Shown one piece after another: positions 1-7,359 of a stretch of DNA of 64,000 nt (position 1 is the stretch's first letter; the number at the start of each line of letters is the position of its first letter). The position numbers were made by a program, and so were the translations under genes. The stretch comes from Intestinicryptomonas porci (lineage in GTDB: Bacteria; Verrucomicrobiota; Verrucomicrobiia; Opitutales; Intestinicryptomonadaceae), in NCBI RefSeq assembly GCF_033971905.1, contig NZ_JALBUT010000001.1, positions 324,500-388,499 of the forward strand, read 5' to 3'. The notes below the pieces were generated by a model that was not told the DNA's origin, did not search any database, and saw nothing but the letters and a program-made list of their open reading frames with translations.

Positions 1-1460
1 AGCTCAATTCTTTCGGGTGCGGACCCGACTCATTTTTGATGGACGAGGCGTCAGAAGTTTTGCATGCGGCGGGCAAAAATCTGACGGTGATAAGGGTTGA
101 CGAAATTTCAAGCACGGGGTCGATAAGATTGCGCCTGCGTTCTCTGATAGAGTCGCTAAAACTTTTCGGGGGTTCTTCCGATGGAGCTTTAAAACCTTAC
201 AAACCCTACAACCTTTCGTACGAAAAAATAGACAGGGAAAAAACGATTGTCGTTCCTTTCGTAAACGATATAATTTCCCCCATCATTCCCGCGATGGCAA
301 AAGCGATGGGCTACAAGGCGGTATGTCTGCCGCCTCCCGACTCGGAATCTGTCGGCGAGGGGCTGAAATACGGGCATAACGAAGTTTGCTATCCTGCCAC
401 CGTCATTGTCGGCGACATCATAAAATTTCTAAAAAAAGAGGGGCGCAAAGCTTCCGATTACGTCGTCGCAATCACGCAGACAGGCGGGCAGTGCAGGGCG
501 ACAAACTATCTTGCGCTCATAAAAAACGCGATGAGGCTTGCGGGGTTTCCTGATGTCAAAATCGTTTCCGTAAATTTTGGCAAGACCTTTAAAAATTCCC
601 AGCCCGCCTTTAAGACGGGAATAATAAAAAGCGTCAAGCTTTCGCTTTTGTGCATCGCTTTTACTGACGCCGTATCTGAAATGTACCATGCCATGCGCGT
701 GCGCGAGGCGGTTTCGGGAAGCGCGAAGCATATTGCGGATTCCGTTATAAACAGGGCAGTGTCTCTTTTTGAGAAATGCGACGCCAAGGGGATTTTCCGC
801 CTTCTTAAAGAAGCCGTGGACGCTTTCAACAGAATAGTCGTAAAGTTCGAAAACACCCGCAAAATAGGCTTCATAGGGGAAATTTACTTAAAGTACAATT
901 CTTTCTCGCATTGCAATTTGGCGGATTGGATTTCCGAGAGGGGCGTTGAGGTTGTGCGCCCTCCGCTTAAAAATTTTGTGATGCAGACGTTTGTAAACGA
1001 AAAGGCAAACGAAAGTTTCGGAATATCAGAGCGGGGATTTTTTAGCAGGATATTGTCGCCCGCGGCGTTTTCTTACATGAATTCGTTTCTTGCCCGCGCG
1101 GAAAAAATAATGTCCCAATTCAAATATTTCCATAGAAGCCCGACGATTTTTGAGATGGCATCTGACGCGGAGAAAATTTTGCGCCTTTCAAACCAGTTCG
1201 GGGAAGGCTGGCTTATTGCCGCTGAAATTGCCGAATTTGCAAAGCGCGGAATAAACGACGTAGTGTGCGTACAGCCATTCGGGTGCATCGCAAACCATAT
1301 CGTTGCAAAGGGCATCGAGCGCAAGGTAAAGAAAATGTTTCCGCACATGAACATTCTGTTCTTGGACATAGATTCGAGCGTTGCGCCCGTAAACTTGCAA
1401 AACCGCCTGATGTTTTTGATAGACGAAAATTTAAAGTACGCCCAAAAAGCCGACGCCTAA
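1..1460 (+). CDS. 2-hydroxyacyl-CoA dehydratase activase, large multidomain form (C-terminal part, DUF2229-type)
   Basis: The reading frame is open to the left edge of the window: in-frame codons before the first TTG/ATG read NSFGCGPDSF, a conserved stretch of this family. The gene is therefore truncated and about 484 C-terminal residues are visible. Family members are usually about 1400 residues and join an ASKHA-type ATPase activator to a dehydratase-like DUF2229 region; they activate or belong to 2-hydroxyacyl-CoA dehydratase systems of anaerobes. Visible hallmarks are NEVCYPATVIVGDI, TQTGGQCRATNY and CVQPFGCIANHI, with Cys residues that may bind an Fe-S cluster. The 3' end overlaps the convergent AlgH gene by 4 bp. 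The substrate cannot be told from this fragment. Confidence 0.85.
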   Translation, partial: LNSFGCGPDSFLMDEASEVLHAAGKNLTVIRVDEISSTGSIRLRLRSLIESLKLFGGSSDGALKPYKPYNLSYEKIDREKTIVVPFVNDIISPIIPAMAKAMGYKAVCLPPPDSESVGEGLKYGHNEVCYPATVIVGDIIKFLKKEGRKASDYVVAITQTGGQCRATNYLALIKNAMRLAGFPDVKIVSVNFGKTFKNSQPAFKTGIIKSVKLSLLCIAFTDAVSEMYHAMRVREAVSGSAKHIADSVINRAVSLFEKCDAKGIFRLLKEAVDAFNRIVVKFENTRKIGFIGEIYLKYNSFSHCNLADWISERGVEVVRPPLKNFVMQTFVNEKANESFGISERGFFSRILSPAAFSYMNSFLARAEKIMSQFKYFHRSPTIFEMASDAEKILRLSNQFGEGWLIAAEIAEFAKRGINDVVCVQPFGCIANHIVAKGIERKVKKMFPHMNILFLDIDSSVAPVNLQNRLMFLIDENLKYAQKADA

Positions 1461-2011
1461 TTTTCGTTTTCGGAGTTTTCGGGAGGCTCGGGAAATTTTT
1501 GATAAATCGGATTTTGGCTTATTAAAAGCTCTTCCCAGAGTTCAAACGGGTCGAACTGCGATATTGACTCCAAGTCTGCGGGAATGACAAGCCATGTGCC
1601 TTCGGCTATTTCAGTATTTAGCTGGTTTTCTTCCCATCCCGAGTATCCGACGAATGCCGCGGCTTTTGCCGACGGATTTTTTGAAAGCATCTTTTCCGCT
1701 TTTTCCGCGGTAAGCCCGAACGAAAAGTCGTTTATTCCATCCTGTCCGTCGGTCCAAACCGCGATTGAAACCCTGTTCTTTGCGACGGGGCCGCCGTCGA
1801 AAACTTCCACCTGCGAGAGTATGGGATATTTCAAAAACTCATCGTCTATCTCTCCAAGCGTCTTTTCAAGCGGCAAATTTATGATTACCCCGATGGAGCC
1901 TTCTTTTGTGTCTTCAAGAAGCAAGATTACGCTTTCCTCAAAAACGGGATCCTCAAATGAAGGAGAGGCGATTAAAAAACTCCAGCTTCTGTCTTCGTAG
2001 TTTTTCTTCAT
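1457..2011 (-). CDS. YqgE/AlgH family protein (UPF0301)
   Basis: The 184-residue product matches the YqgE/AlgH family in length and pattern: N-terminal FLIASPSFEDPVFEESVILLLED, then GSIGVIINLPL, a GGPV turn, and GYSGWEENQLNTEI near residue 130. The family is compact and cytoplasmic. AlgH was linked to alginate regulation in Pseudomonas, but its biochemical role is unsettled. The gene starts 3 nt after the dCMP deaminase stop, so the two form a minus-strand operon. It converges with the activase gene. Family assignment is confident; function is unknown. Confidence 0.9.
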   Translation of the reverse strand: MKKNYEDRSWSFLIASPSFEDPVFEESVILLLEDTKEGSIGVIINLPLEKTLGEIDDEFLKYPILSQVEVFDGGPVAKNRVSIAVWTDGQDGINDFSFGLTAEKAEKMLSKNPSAKAAAFVGYSGWEENQLNTEIAEGTWLVIPADLESISQFDPFELWEELLISQNPIYQKFPEPPENSENEN

Positions 2012-2014
2012 AGG

Positions 2015-2497
2015 TCAAAGCTTAATGATTTCGATGCCCGATTCCTTGAAAATGTCGAAAACGAGAGGGTCGTTGTGGTAGTCGTGCAGATATTTTACGG
2101 ATTTTACGCCTGCCGCCGCCAGAATTTTGGCGCAGTTTATGCACGGGAAATGCGTGATGTATGCGGTCGAGCCGTTTACGCTGACACCGCGCCTTGCCGC
2201 GTCTGAAATGGCATTTTGTTCGGCATGCACGGTTGCCTGCTCATGCCCGTCGCGCACGCAAGACTTGTGAGCGGCTCCCGCCAGAAAACCGTTGTACCCC
2301 GCGGCGATAATCCTGTTTTTATGCTCTCCGCCGCTAACCAAAACGCAGCCGACATTAAGCCTTTCGCAGGACGAGCGCGAGGCTATTAAAATTGCCGTTG
2401 ACATAAAGTATTCGTCCCAAGACGGGCGGTTTGGCAAATTTGAAATCGCTTTTTCGATGTCGATAATCATACGGTTTGTGTTTTCAAAAAAATCCAT
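2015..2497 (-). CDS. dCMP deaminase family protein (ComEB-like)
   Basis: The 160-residue protein is a zinc-dependent deaminase. It has the H-x-E motif in VHAEQNAISDA and the PCxxC motif in FPCINCAKIL, which together supply the zinc ligands and catalytic Glu. The insertion between them (YNGFLAG, SCVRDGHEQ) is typical of deoxycytidylate deaminases and ComEB rather than cytidine deaminases. The expected reaction is dCMP to dUMP, feeding thymidylate synthesis. An internal Met at residue 10 (MIIDIEK) is a possible alternative start. It is the first gene of a two-gene operon with algH. Confidence 0.88.
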   Translation of the reverse strand: MDFFENTNRMIIDIEKAISNLPNRPSWDEYFMSTAILIASRSSCERLNVGCVLVSGGEHKNRIIAAGYNGFLAGAAHKSCVRDGHEQATVHAEQNAISDAARRGVSVNGSTAYITHFPCINCAKILAAAGVKSVKYLHDYHNDPLVFDIFKESGIEIIKL

Positions 2498-2643
2498 AAT
2501 TTGTCTTTCAATTTAACTCCTGCCTTTTTTCCGTCAATTTTATTATTAAAATTTTGGCTTGCTCCAAAATATCGGGGGCATAAATGACAATCGGTTTCAT
2601 AAAAAACTTGAAAAAACCGAGAGCCGATACATCATTATTCATA

Positions 2644-2997
2644 ATGAAGAGTACAAAAAAAGCCTATAATTTTTTCTCGTGGACCGAAACTGTTTTGGTG
2701 TTGGCAATACTTGTGTTCGTGACGGCAATACTTGTGCCGTCCGCGCTTTACATTCGCTCTTCTTCCCGCGCGAAAATGATAGAAGCCCAGCTTGGCGCGA
2801 TTTCAAAGGCAGGCAGGACTTTCATTCTTGAAAACGGAGTCCGCCGCGTGAGTTGCCAGACTTTGGTGCGCCAAAATTTAATATCGGAGCCGACTATTTT
2901 CTACGGCGAAGATTATAAAGATTTGGTGATAGATTCTTCGGGCGGCAAGCTTTCCGTAAAAACAAAAAACGGCAAGACAATATCGGTAAACTATTAA
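2644..2997 (+). CDS. type IV pilin-like / pseudopilin-like small protein
   Basis: I chose the ATG at 2644 (117 residues) because it gives a short basic leader, MKSTKKAYNF, directly before a hydrophobic helix FSWTETVLVLAILVFV; an upstream ATG at 2584 would add 20 residues. The layout (positive leader, aromatic +1, Glu at +5, about 20 hydrophobic residues) is that of class III-signal pilins. The residue before the cleavage point is Phe instead of the usual Gly, so processing by the normal peptidase is uncertain. The C-terminal domain is small and mixed. It stands alone between the dCMP deaminase promoter side and the tmRNA terminator. Role unknown; the main pseudopilin operon is 15 kb away. Confidence 0.65.
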   Translation: MKSTKKAYNFFSWTETVLVLAILVFVTAILVPSALYIRSSSRAKMIEAQLGAISKAGRTFILENGVRRVSCQTLVRQNLISEPTIFYGEDYKDLVIDSSGGKLSVKTKNGKTISVNY

Positions 2998-3059
2998 GAA
3001 TGCCTTGATGTTTGCGGAAATCCGCGAAAGCGCATTTTCGGCATATGAAATTTATCAAC

Positions 3060-3097
3060 AAAAAAGCCCGCAAACGCTCTTGTTTGCAGGCTTTTTT
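3060..3097. terminator. bidirectional rho-independent terminator
   Basis: AAAAAGCC-C-GCAAAC pairs with GTTTGC-A-GGCTTTTT around a 6-nt loop, with A and T runs on both sides, so it can stop transcription from both directions. It separates the pilin-like gene (+) from tmRNA (-). A nearly identical hairpin, also with CTCTTG at the loop, recurs at 60761-60797. Confidence 0.75.
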
Positions 3098-3100
3098 AAA

Positions 3101-3455
3101 TGGTGGAGATGGAGGGAGTCGAACCCTCGTCCTAAAAACTTTCGGATATACCGTCTACAACGCGTAGTTTTGATTTAAATTCGTCTTTCCGTTAGGCCAA
3201 AACTGCCGCGAAAAAACTATCGAACAGAAATTAGCGGCTTGAAACCCTGCCCGAACAGCCCAAGCCTCTTTACCCGATGTCGACGCCGGGTTTCCCGTAT
3301 CGGGTGTCAGGGAGCCGACGTGCCGCGTCAATTAGGCGGCAATAGCGTATTCTTCGCCATTTATAGTGTTTTTGACACATTTTTACAGAGCCAAGTGTCG
3401 TCTCTGGCGTGCAAGCATAAACTACGATTTTCAGTCGAATTCCAAAGACATCCCC
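3101..3455 (-). ncRNA. ssrA: tmRNA (ssrA)
   Basis: On the minus strand the gene begins GGGGATGTC and ends with GGGTTCGACTCCCTCCATCTCCACCA-type tRNA-like sequence including an encoded CCA. GGGGATG pairs with CATCTCC to form the acceptor stem, and the T-loop motif GTTCGACTC is intact. Length is 355 nt, normal for one-piece tmRNA. The open frame before the tag stop reads KCVKNTINGEEYAIAA, ending in the proteolysis-type AIAA; the exact resume codon is not certain. The RNA rescues stalled ribosomes and tags nascent chains for degradation. Confidence 0.95.
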
Positions 3456-3631
3456 TTGTTGTTCAACTTAAAATTTTGTTTATTATTTTGTAATCTTCGG
3501 AATTTTATTCGTATTATCAAGTAAAATTTTTAGATTTAAGGCATTCTTATTTTTTGAAATCTAAATTATTTCTATTGACTCATTCGATTGAGGCGGTTAG
3601 TTTCTTTTGCGTTTAATCCTGATAAATTTTT

Positions 3632-5083
3632 ATGAATATTAAAATTGCACTATTTTCTTTGTCATCGCTTTTGCTTGCGGCGGGTTTTTTGCATGCGCAA
3701 AAGCAGGTATATCAATCTCAGTTCGAGCGTTCTGCCGTTGATGACAATAAGATGAAGTTAAACCGCGACAAGGAGCCGAAGATTGACGATTCTTTCAAAC
3801 CACTTTTTAACGGCAAGAATTTGAACGGCTGGCATCAGGCGACGGGAACTGCCAAATTTTTTGCAAAGGACGGGGAGATTATCGGAATTGGCAATAACGA
3901 TAAAGATGTCCCCAATTCTTTTTTAGCGACAGACAAGACATACACGAATTTCATTTTGTCTCTCGAATTCAAGTGGGGTGAACATCTCGGCAATTCGGGT
4001 GTCATGATTTGCGCGGGGATGGACGGCAAGGGCTTGGTTGCGGGCCCTCAAATCGAGATAGAAACCAATCCCGAACGAGCATGGACGGGCGGAGTTTACG
4101 GGGAGAGGTGCGGCGCGTGGAAGTATTCGCTTTCGCGCAAGGAGCATGACGCCGCCCGCGCCGCCGTCTCTGAGTTTAGAGACTGGAACAGGCTTGTGAT
4201 AAAATGCGACAATGAGAGAATCCTGACATGGGTAAACGGTGTTCCCTGCGCTAATTTGGACTGGCCGCAGGGTGCTTTCAATATTCTCGACGGCGGATTT
4301 ATCGCCTTGCAGGTCCATGCCGGCGGCGCAAGCGAAATCCGTTTTAGAAACATTTTGATAAAAGAGCTTCCCGTAAAGAGCGTGTTTCAAAAAAAGTTTC
4401 GCAAGGGCGCGGTGGCTGATGAAAACATGAAGCTTAACAGCGACAAAGAGCCGAATTTGTCGGCGGGCGGGTTTAAGAAAATTTTTGACGGCAAGACGCT
4501 GAAAGGCTGGCGCAAGGTGAGCGGAACCGCCGAATGGAGCGTTGAAGACGGAGCGATAAAGGGCGTTGGCAACAACGATAAAAACGTGTTCAACTCCTTT
4601 CTCGCGACCGAGAAAAATTACAAAAATTTCATTCTTACATTTAAGTACAAATGGGGAGAGCCTCTTGGCAATTCGGGCGTGATGGTAAGGGCGGCTCTCG
4701 ACGAAAAGGTTTCGGCAAAGGAAAGAGAATTGAAGGGGGACGCGGTGAAAGGCCCTCAAATCGAGATAGAAACCAATCCCGAGCGCGCGTGGACGGGCGG
4801 AGTTTACGGGGAGAGGTGTGGCGCGTGGAAATATTCGCTTTCTCGTAAAGAGCATGACGCCGCCCGAGCCGCGGTTTCCGAATTCAGGGATTGGAACAGA
4901 ATGACGATTATGTGCAGGGGAGACTCGATAAAAACATGGGTAAACGGTGTTCCCTGCGCGAATTTGGACTGGAACAATTCTTGGTTTGACGCTTCAAACG
5001 GCGGATTTATCGCCTTTCAAGTTCATGCGGGCGGCGTGAGTCGGATATTCATAAAAGATGTCAAAATCAAGGAGCTTAGATAA
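3632..5083 (+). CDS. secreted tandem DUF1080 (3-keto-disaccharide hydrolase-like) protein
   Basis: The 483-residue protein has a signal peptide (MNIKIALFSLSSLLLAAGFLHA) and two copies of a DUF1080 beta-sandwich domain, about residues 48-245 and 280-483. Each contains the family pattern LFNGKNLNGW or IFDGKTLKGW, NSGVM, GPQIEIETNP and WNR. DUF1080 proteins are common in Verrucomicrobia, Planctomycetes and Bacteroidetes; some hydrolyse 3-keto-disaccharides and others may only bind glycans. A block of about 50 residues is nearly identical in the two domains, and the DNA there is also nearly identical, suggesting recent duplication or gene conversion. Activity is not proven. Confidence 0.85.
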   Translation: MNIKIALFSLSSLLLAAGFLHAQKQVYQSQFERSAVDDNKMKLNRDKEPKIDDSFKPLFNGKNLNGWHQATGTAKFFAKDGEIIGIGNNDKDVPNSFLATDKTYTNFILSLEFKWGEHLGNSGVMICAGMDGKGLVAGPQIEIETNPERAWTGGVYGERCGAWKYSLSRKEHDAARAAVSEFRDWNRLVIKCDNERILTWVNGVPCANLDWPQGAFNILDGGFIALQVHAGGASEIRFRNILIKELPVKSVFQKKFRKGAVADENMKLNSDKEPNLSAGGFKKIFDGKTLKGWRKVSGTAEWSVEDGAIKGVGNNDKNVFNSFLATEKNYKNFILTFKYKWGEPLGNSGVMVRAALDEKVSAKERELKGDAVKGPQIEIETNPERAWTGGVYGERCGAWKYSLSRKEHDAARAAVSEFRDWNRMTIMCRGDSIKTWVNGVPCANLDWNNSWFDASNGGFIAFQVHAGGVSRIFIKDVKIKELR

Positions 5084-5172
5084 TTTTTGGGATACGGGTA
5101 GAGGCATTAAAAAAATCTTGCCAAAAATACAAAAAAATCTTATTCTTTTCCCAAAATAATAAAAAATTAACA

Positions 5173-5829
5173 ATGCTTACATTATCGGAAGAAATAGTTT
5201 TGCTTGCCATCGACGAACGCGCAGGGGCTCTTATGCTTCTGCCAGAGCGTTCGCTTGATTTTGCCTTGTCGGGCGCAATGATGATTGAGCTTTCCATGCG
5301 CGGAAAAATCGCAACCGTTGACGATGTGTTTTTGAAAGTCTTAAACAGGGACTCCACGGGCGACAAAATTTTGGACGAAGCTCTTTCGCTGATACCAAGC
5401 TCTCCGCACCTGACTATCGAAAACGCGCTTGCCCGCATCGCGAGAAAAGGCGAGGCGTGGGTTTCTAAAACATTTCAAAGCCTTGTCGAAAAAGATGTTT
5501 TGGAAAAGAAGGAATCTCATTTTTTGTGGCTTGTGCGCGAAAGCTCTTTCCACGTCAAAGACCACAAACTTTTGGACGGATTGCGCCTCCACATTCGCGA
5601 TGTAATTATAAATGAAAGCATTGAGCCTGACACTCGCGAAATCGCATTGATTTCGCTTATGGACGCTTGCAAAATAAGTTTTACGATTTTTAGCGATGAC
5701 GAGCTTGCGAAGTATTCGGAACGGTTTGAGGAAATCACGAAAAAAGACCCTATTGCAAGAGCTGTTTCGTTTGCAATTTCCGAAATCGAAAACGCGATTT
5801 TGGAGGTCATTGCCTTTACGGGCGTATGA
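5173..5829 (+). CDS. GPP34 (GOLPH3-like) family protein
   Basis: The 218-residue product matches the GPP34 domain along most of its length: LSEEIVLLAIDERAGALMLLPERSLDFALSGAMMIELSMRGKI at the N-terminus, then a helical body. Eukaryotic GOLPH3 binds phosphatidylinositol-4-phosphate on Golgi membranes; the bacterial role is unknown. No signal peptide or transmembrane segment is visible. The gene is monocistronic, with an AT-rich upstream region and no clear Shine-Dalgarno. The family call is good; the function is open. Confidence 0.82.
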   Translation: MLTLSEEIVLLAIDERAGALMLLPERSLDFALSGAMMIELSMRGKIATVDDVFLKVLNRDSTGDKILDEALSLIPSSPHLTIENALARIARKGEAWVSKTFQSLVEKDVLEKKESHFLWLVRESSFHVKDHKLLDGLRLHIRDVIINESIEPDTREIALISLMDACKISFTIFSDDELAKYSERFEEITKKDPIARAVSFAISEIENAILEVIAFTGV

Positions 5830-5940
5830 GTTTAAGGCTGATTTTTTAACGAAATCGCGGAGATTGTGCCGCGATTTTTTGTTTTGGTTTTGATTGTTGC
5901 AAAACTGTTTTCTTTTGGCATCATACTTAAAATATTTTTT

Positions 5941-7266
5941 ATGAAGGCTTATATTTATACGCTTGGGTGCAGGGTAAACCAGTCTGAATCAATGATGATT
6001 GCAGATTCTCTTGCAAGCTTGGGCGTGGAAATTTCAAGCGCGCCCGAAGATGCTGATTTGATGGTTGTCAATTCCTGCGCGCTAACCGAATCGGCTGAGG
6101 CTAAAACTCGCAGGGCTATAAAGGATTTCAGGCGCAAAAATCCAAATGCAAAAATTTGCGCAACGGGTTGCTACGCACAGACAAATGCGGAATCTCTGCG
6201 CGAGGTTGGCGTTGGGCTGATAGTTTCAAACGCGAGAAAAAGCGATGTTCCGCGCCTTGCGTATGAATTTGCTTTGTCGGGTAGGGCGGAGCAGTCCGAA
6301 TATTTTAATTCCCAAAATGCAGAAGCCCGTTTTTTGGAAAAGTTGAATTACAGTCAAAAAGACTTGGGCTTTTTGGGCGACACTCCCGTTTCAGACCGCG
6401 CGAACTTAAAAATTCAGGACGGTTGCGACAATGCCTGCGCGTATTGCATAATACCGAGGGCAAGGGGGCTTCCGCGCTCGCGGAGCGTTGAAGATATTGT
6501 AAAAGACGCGGAAAATCTTGTATCGAGGGGCGTTGCGGAAATTATTTTAACAGGCATAAACCTATCCAAATTTTCGGGTTCTTTGGCGTCCCTTGCAAAC
6601 CGCATAAATTCCATTCAAGGCATAAAGAGAATTGCGTTTGGCAGCATTGAGCCTCCCGTTAAGGAAGTCGAGATATTGTGCGCCATGATGAAAGACTCTT
6701 CGCACAAACTCGCCCGCCATTTCCACATATCGCTTCAAAGCGCGTGTTCCAAGACGCTTAAAAATATGGGGCGCAAGTATGGCGTCGGAGATTTTTTCGG
6801 CATGGTTGACTTTATCAAAAGCGCAGATGAAAACATAGGAATCGGAACTGACGTGATTTGCGGCTTTCCTGAGGAGAGCGAAGAGGATTTTGAGGAAACT
6901 TTTGAAAACATCAAGAAATCAAAGCTTAATTTCTTGCATGTCTTCACCTATTCTCCAAGACCCGGAACTTTGGCGGCGTTAAAGCCCCAAGTTCCCATGC
7001 CAATCCGTAAGAGGCGTTCTGACGCCCTTAGAGTCTTGGGCGAAACTTTGAAGCGCAAGTTTTTTGAAAGCCAGGAGGGGCGCGAAGAATTTGTGCTTTT
7101 GGAAAACCAACTGCCAAGCGGAGTTTATTTGGGATATGCCTCAAACTATGTCCAAACGGCAGTTAAAATCGGCAAGTCGGGGTTGAAAAACCAAATGTGC
7201 AGGGTGAAAATAGGCACTCCCATCGGTTCGGGGCGCGTAAAAGCGGAGTTTTTGGAGCTTGTTTGA
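5941..7266 (+). CDS. mtaB: tRNA (N6-threonylcarbamoyladenosine-37-C2)-methylthiotransferase MtaB
   Basis: I chose the ATG at 5941 (441 residues), where the conserved MKAYIYTLGCRVNQSES begins; an upstream in-frame ATG adds a hydrophobic non-conserved stretch. N-terminal cluster cysteines lie in TLGCRVN, NSCALTE and ATGCYAQ. The radical-SAM CxxxCxxC triad is C162, C166 and C169 (CDNACAYC). The C-terminal part resembles a TRAM RNA-binding domain. MtaB adds a methylthio group to t6A37 in ANN-decoding tRNAs using two [4Fe-4S] clusters and SAM. CRVNQSE separates it from MiaB and RimO. Confidence 0.92.
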   Translation: MKAYIYTLGCRVNQSESMMIADSLASLGVEISSAPEDADLMVVNSCALTESAEAKTRRAIKDFRRKNPNAKICATGCYAQTNAESLREVGVGLIVSNARKSDVPRLAYEFALSGRAEQSEYFNSQNAEARFLEKLNYSQKDLGFLGDTPVSDRANLKIQDGCDNACAYCIIPRARGLPRSRSVEDIVKDAENLVSRGVAEIILTGINLSKFSGSLASLANRINSIQGIKRIAFGSIEPPVKEVEILCAMMKDSSHKLARHFHISLQSACSKTLKNMGRKYGVGDFFGMVDFIKSADENIGIGTDVICGFPEESEEDFEETFENIKKSKLNFLHVFTYSPRPGTLAALKPQVPMPIRKRRSDALRVLGETLKRKFFESQEGREEFVLLENQLPSGVYLGYASNYVQTAVKIGKSGLKNQMCRVKIGTPIGSGRVKAEFLELV

Positions 7267-7359
7267 CGCTTTTTGGCGTTTTTTGCAAAAATCTTAAAAT
7301 AAAAGTGTTGCCCCGCGCACGCATTTTCGCAAAATATTAAGGAATATATTTTTATTTGT

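Noticed and set aside
3239..3493. 84-codon plus-strand open frame
   Set aside because: It lies antisense to tmRNA, whose ends, tag frame and T-loop are clear.
7263..7283. Terminator between mtaB and secA
   Set aside because: Only a 4-bp stem (ACGC/GCGT) before the T run; too weak to list.
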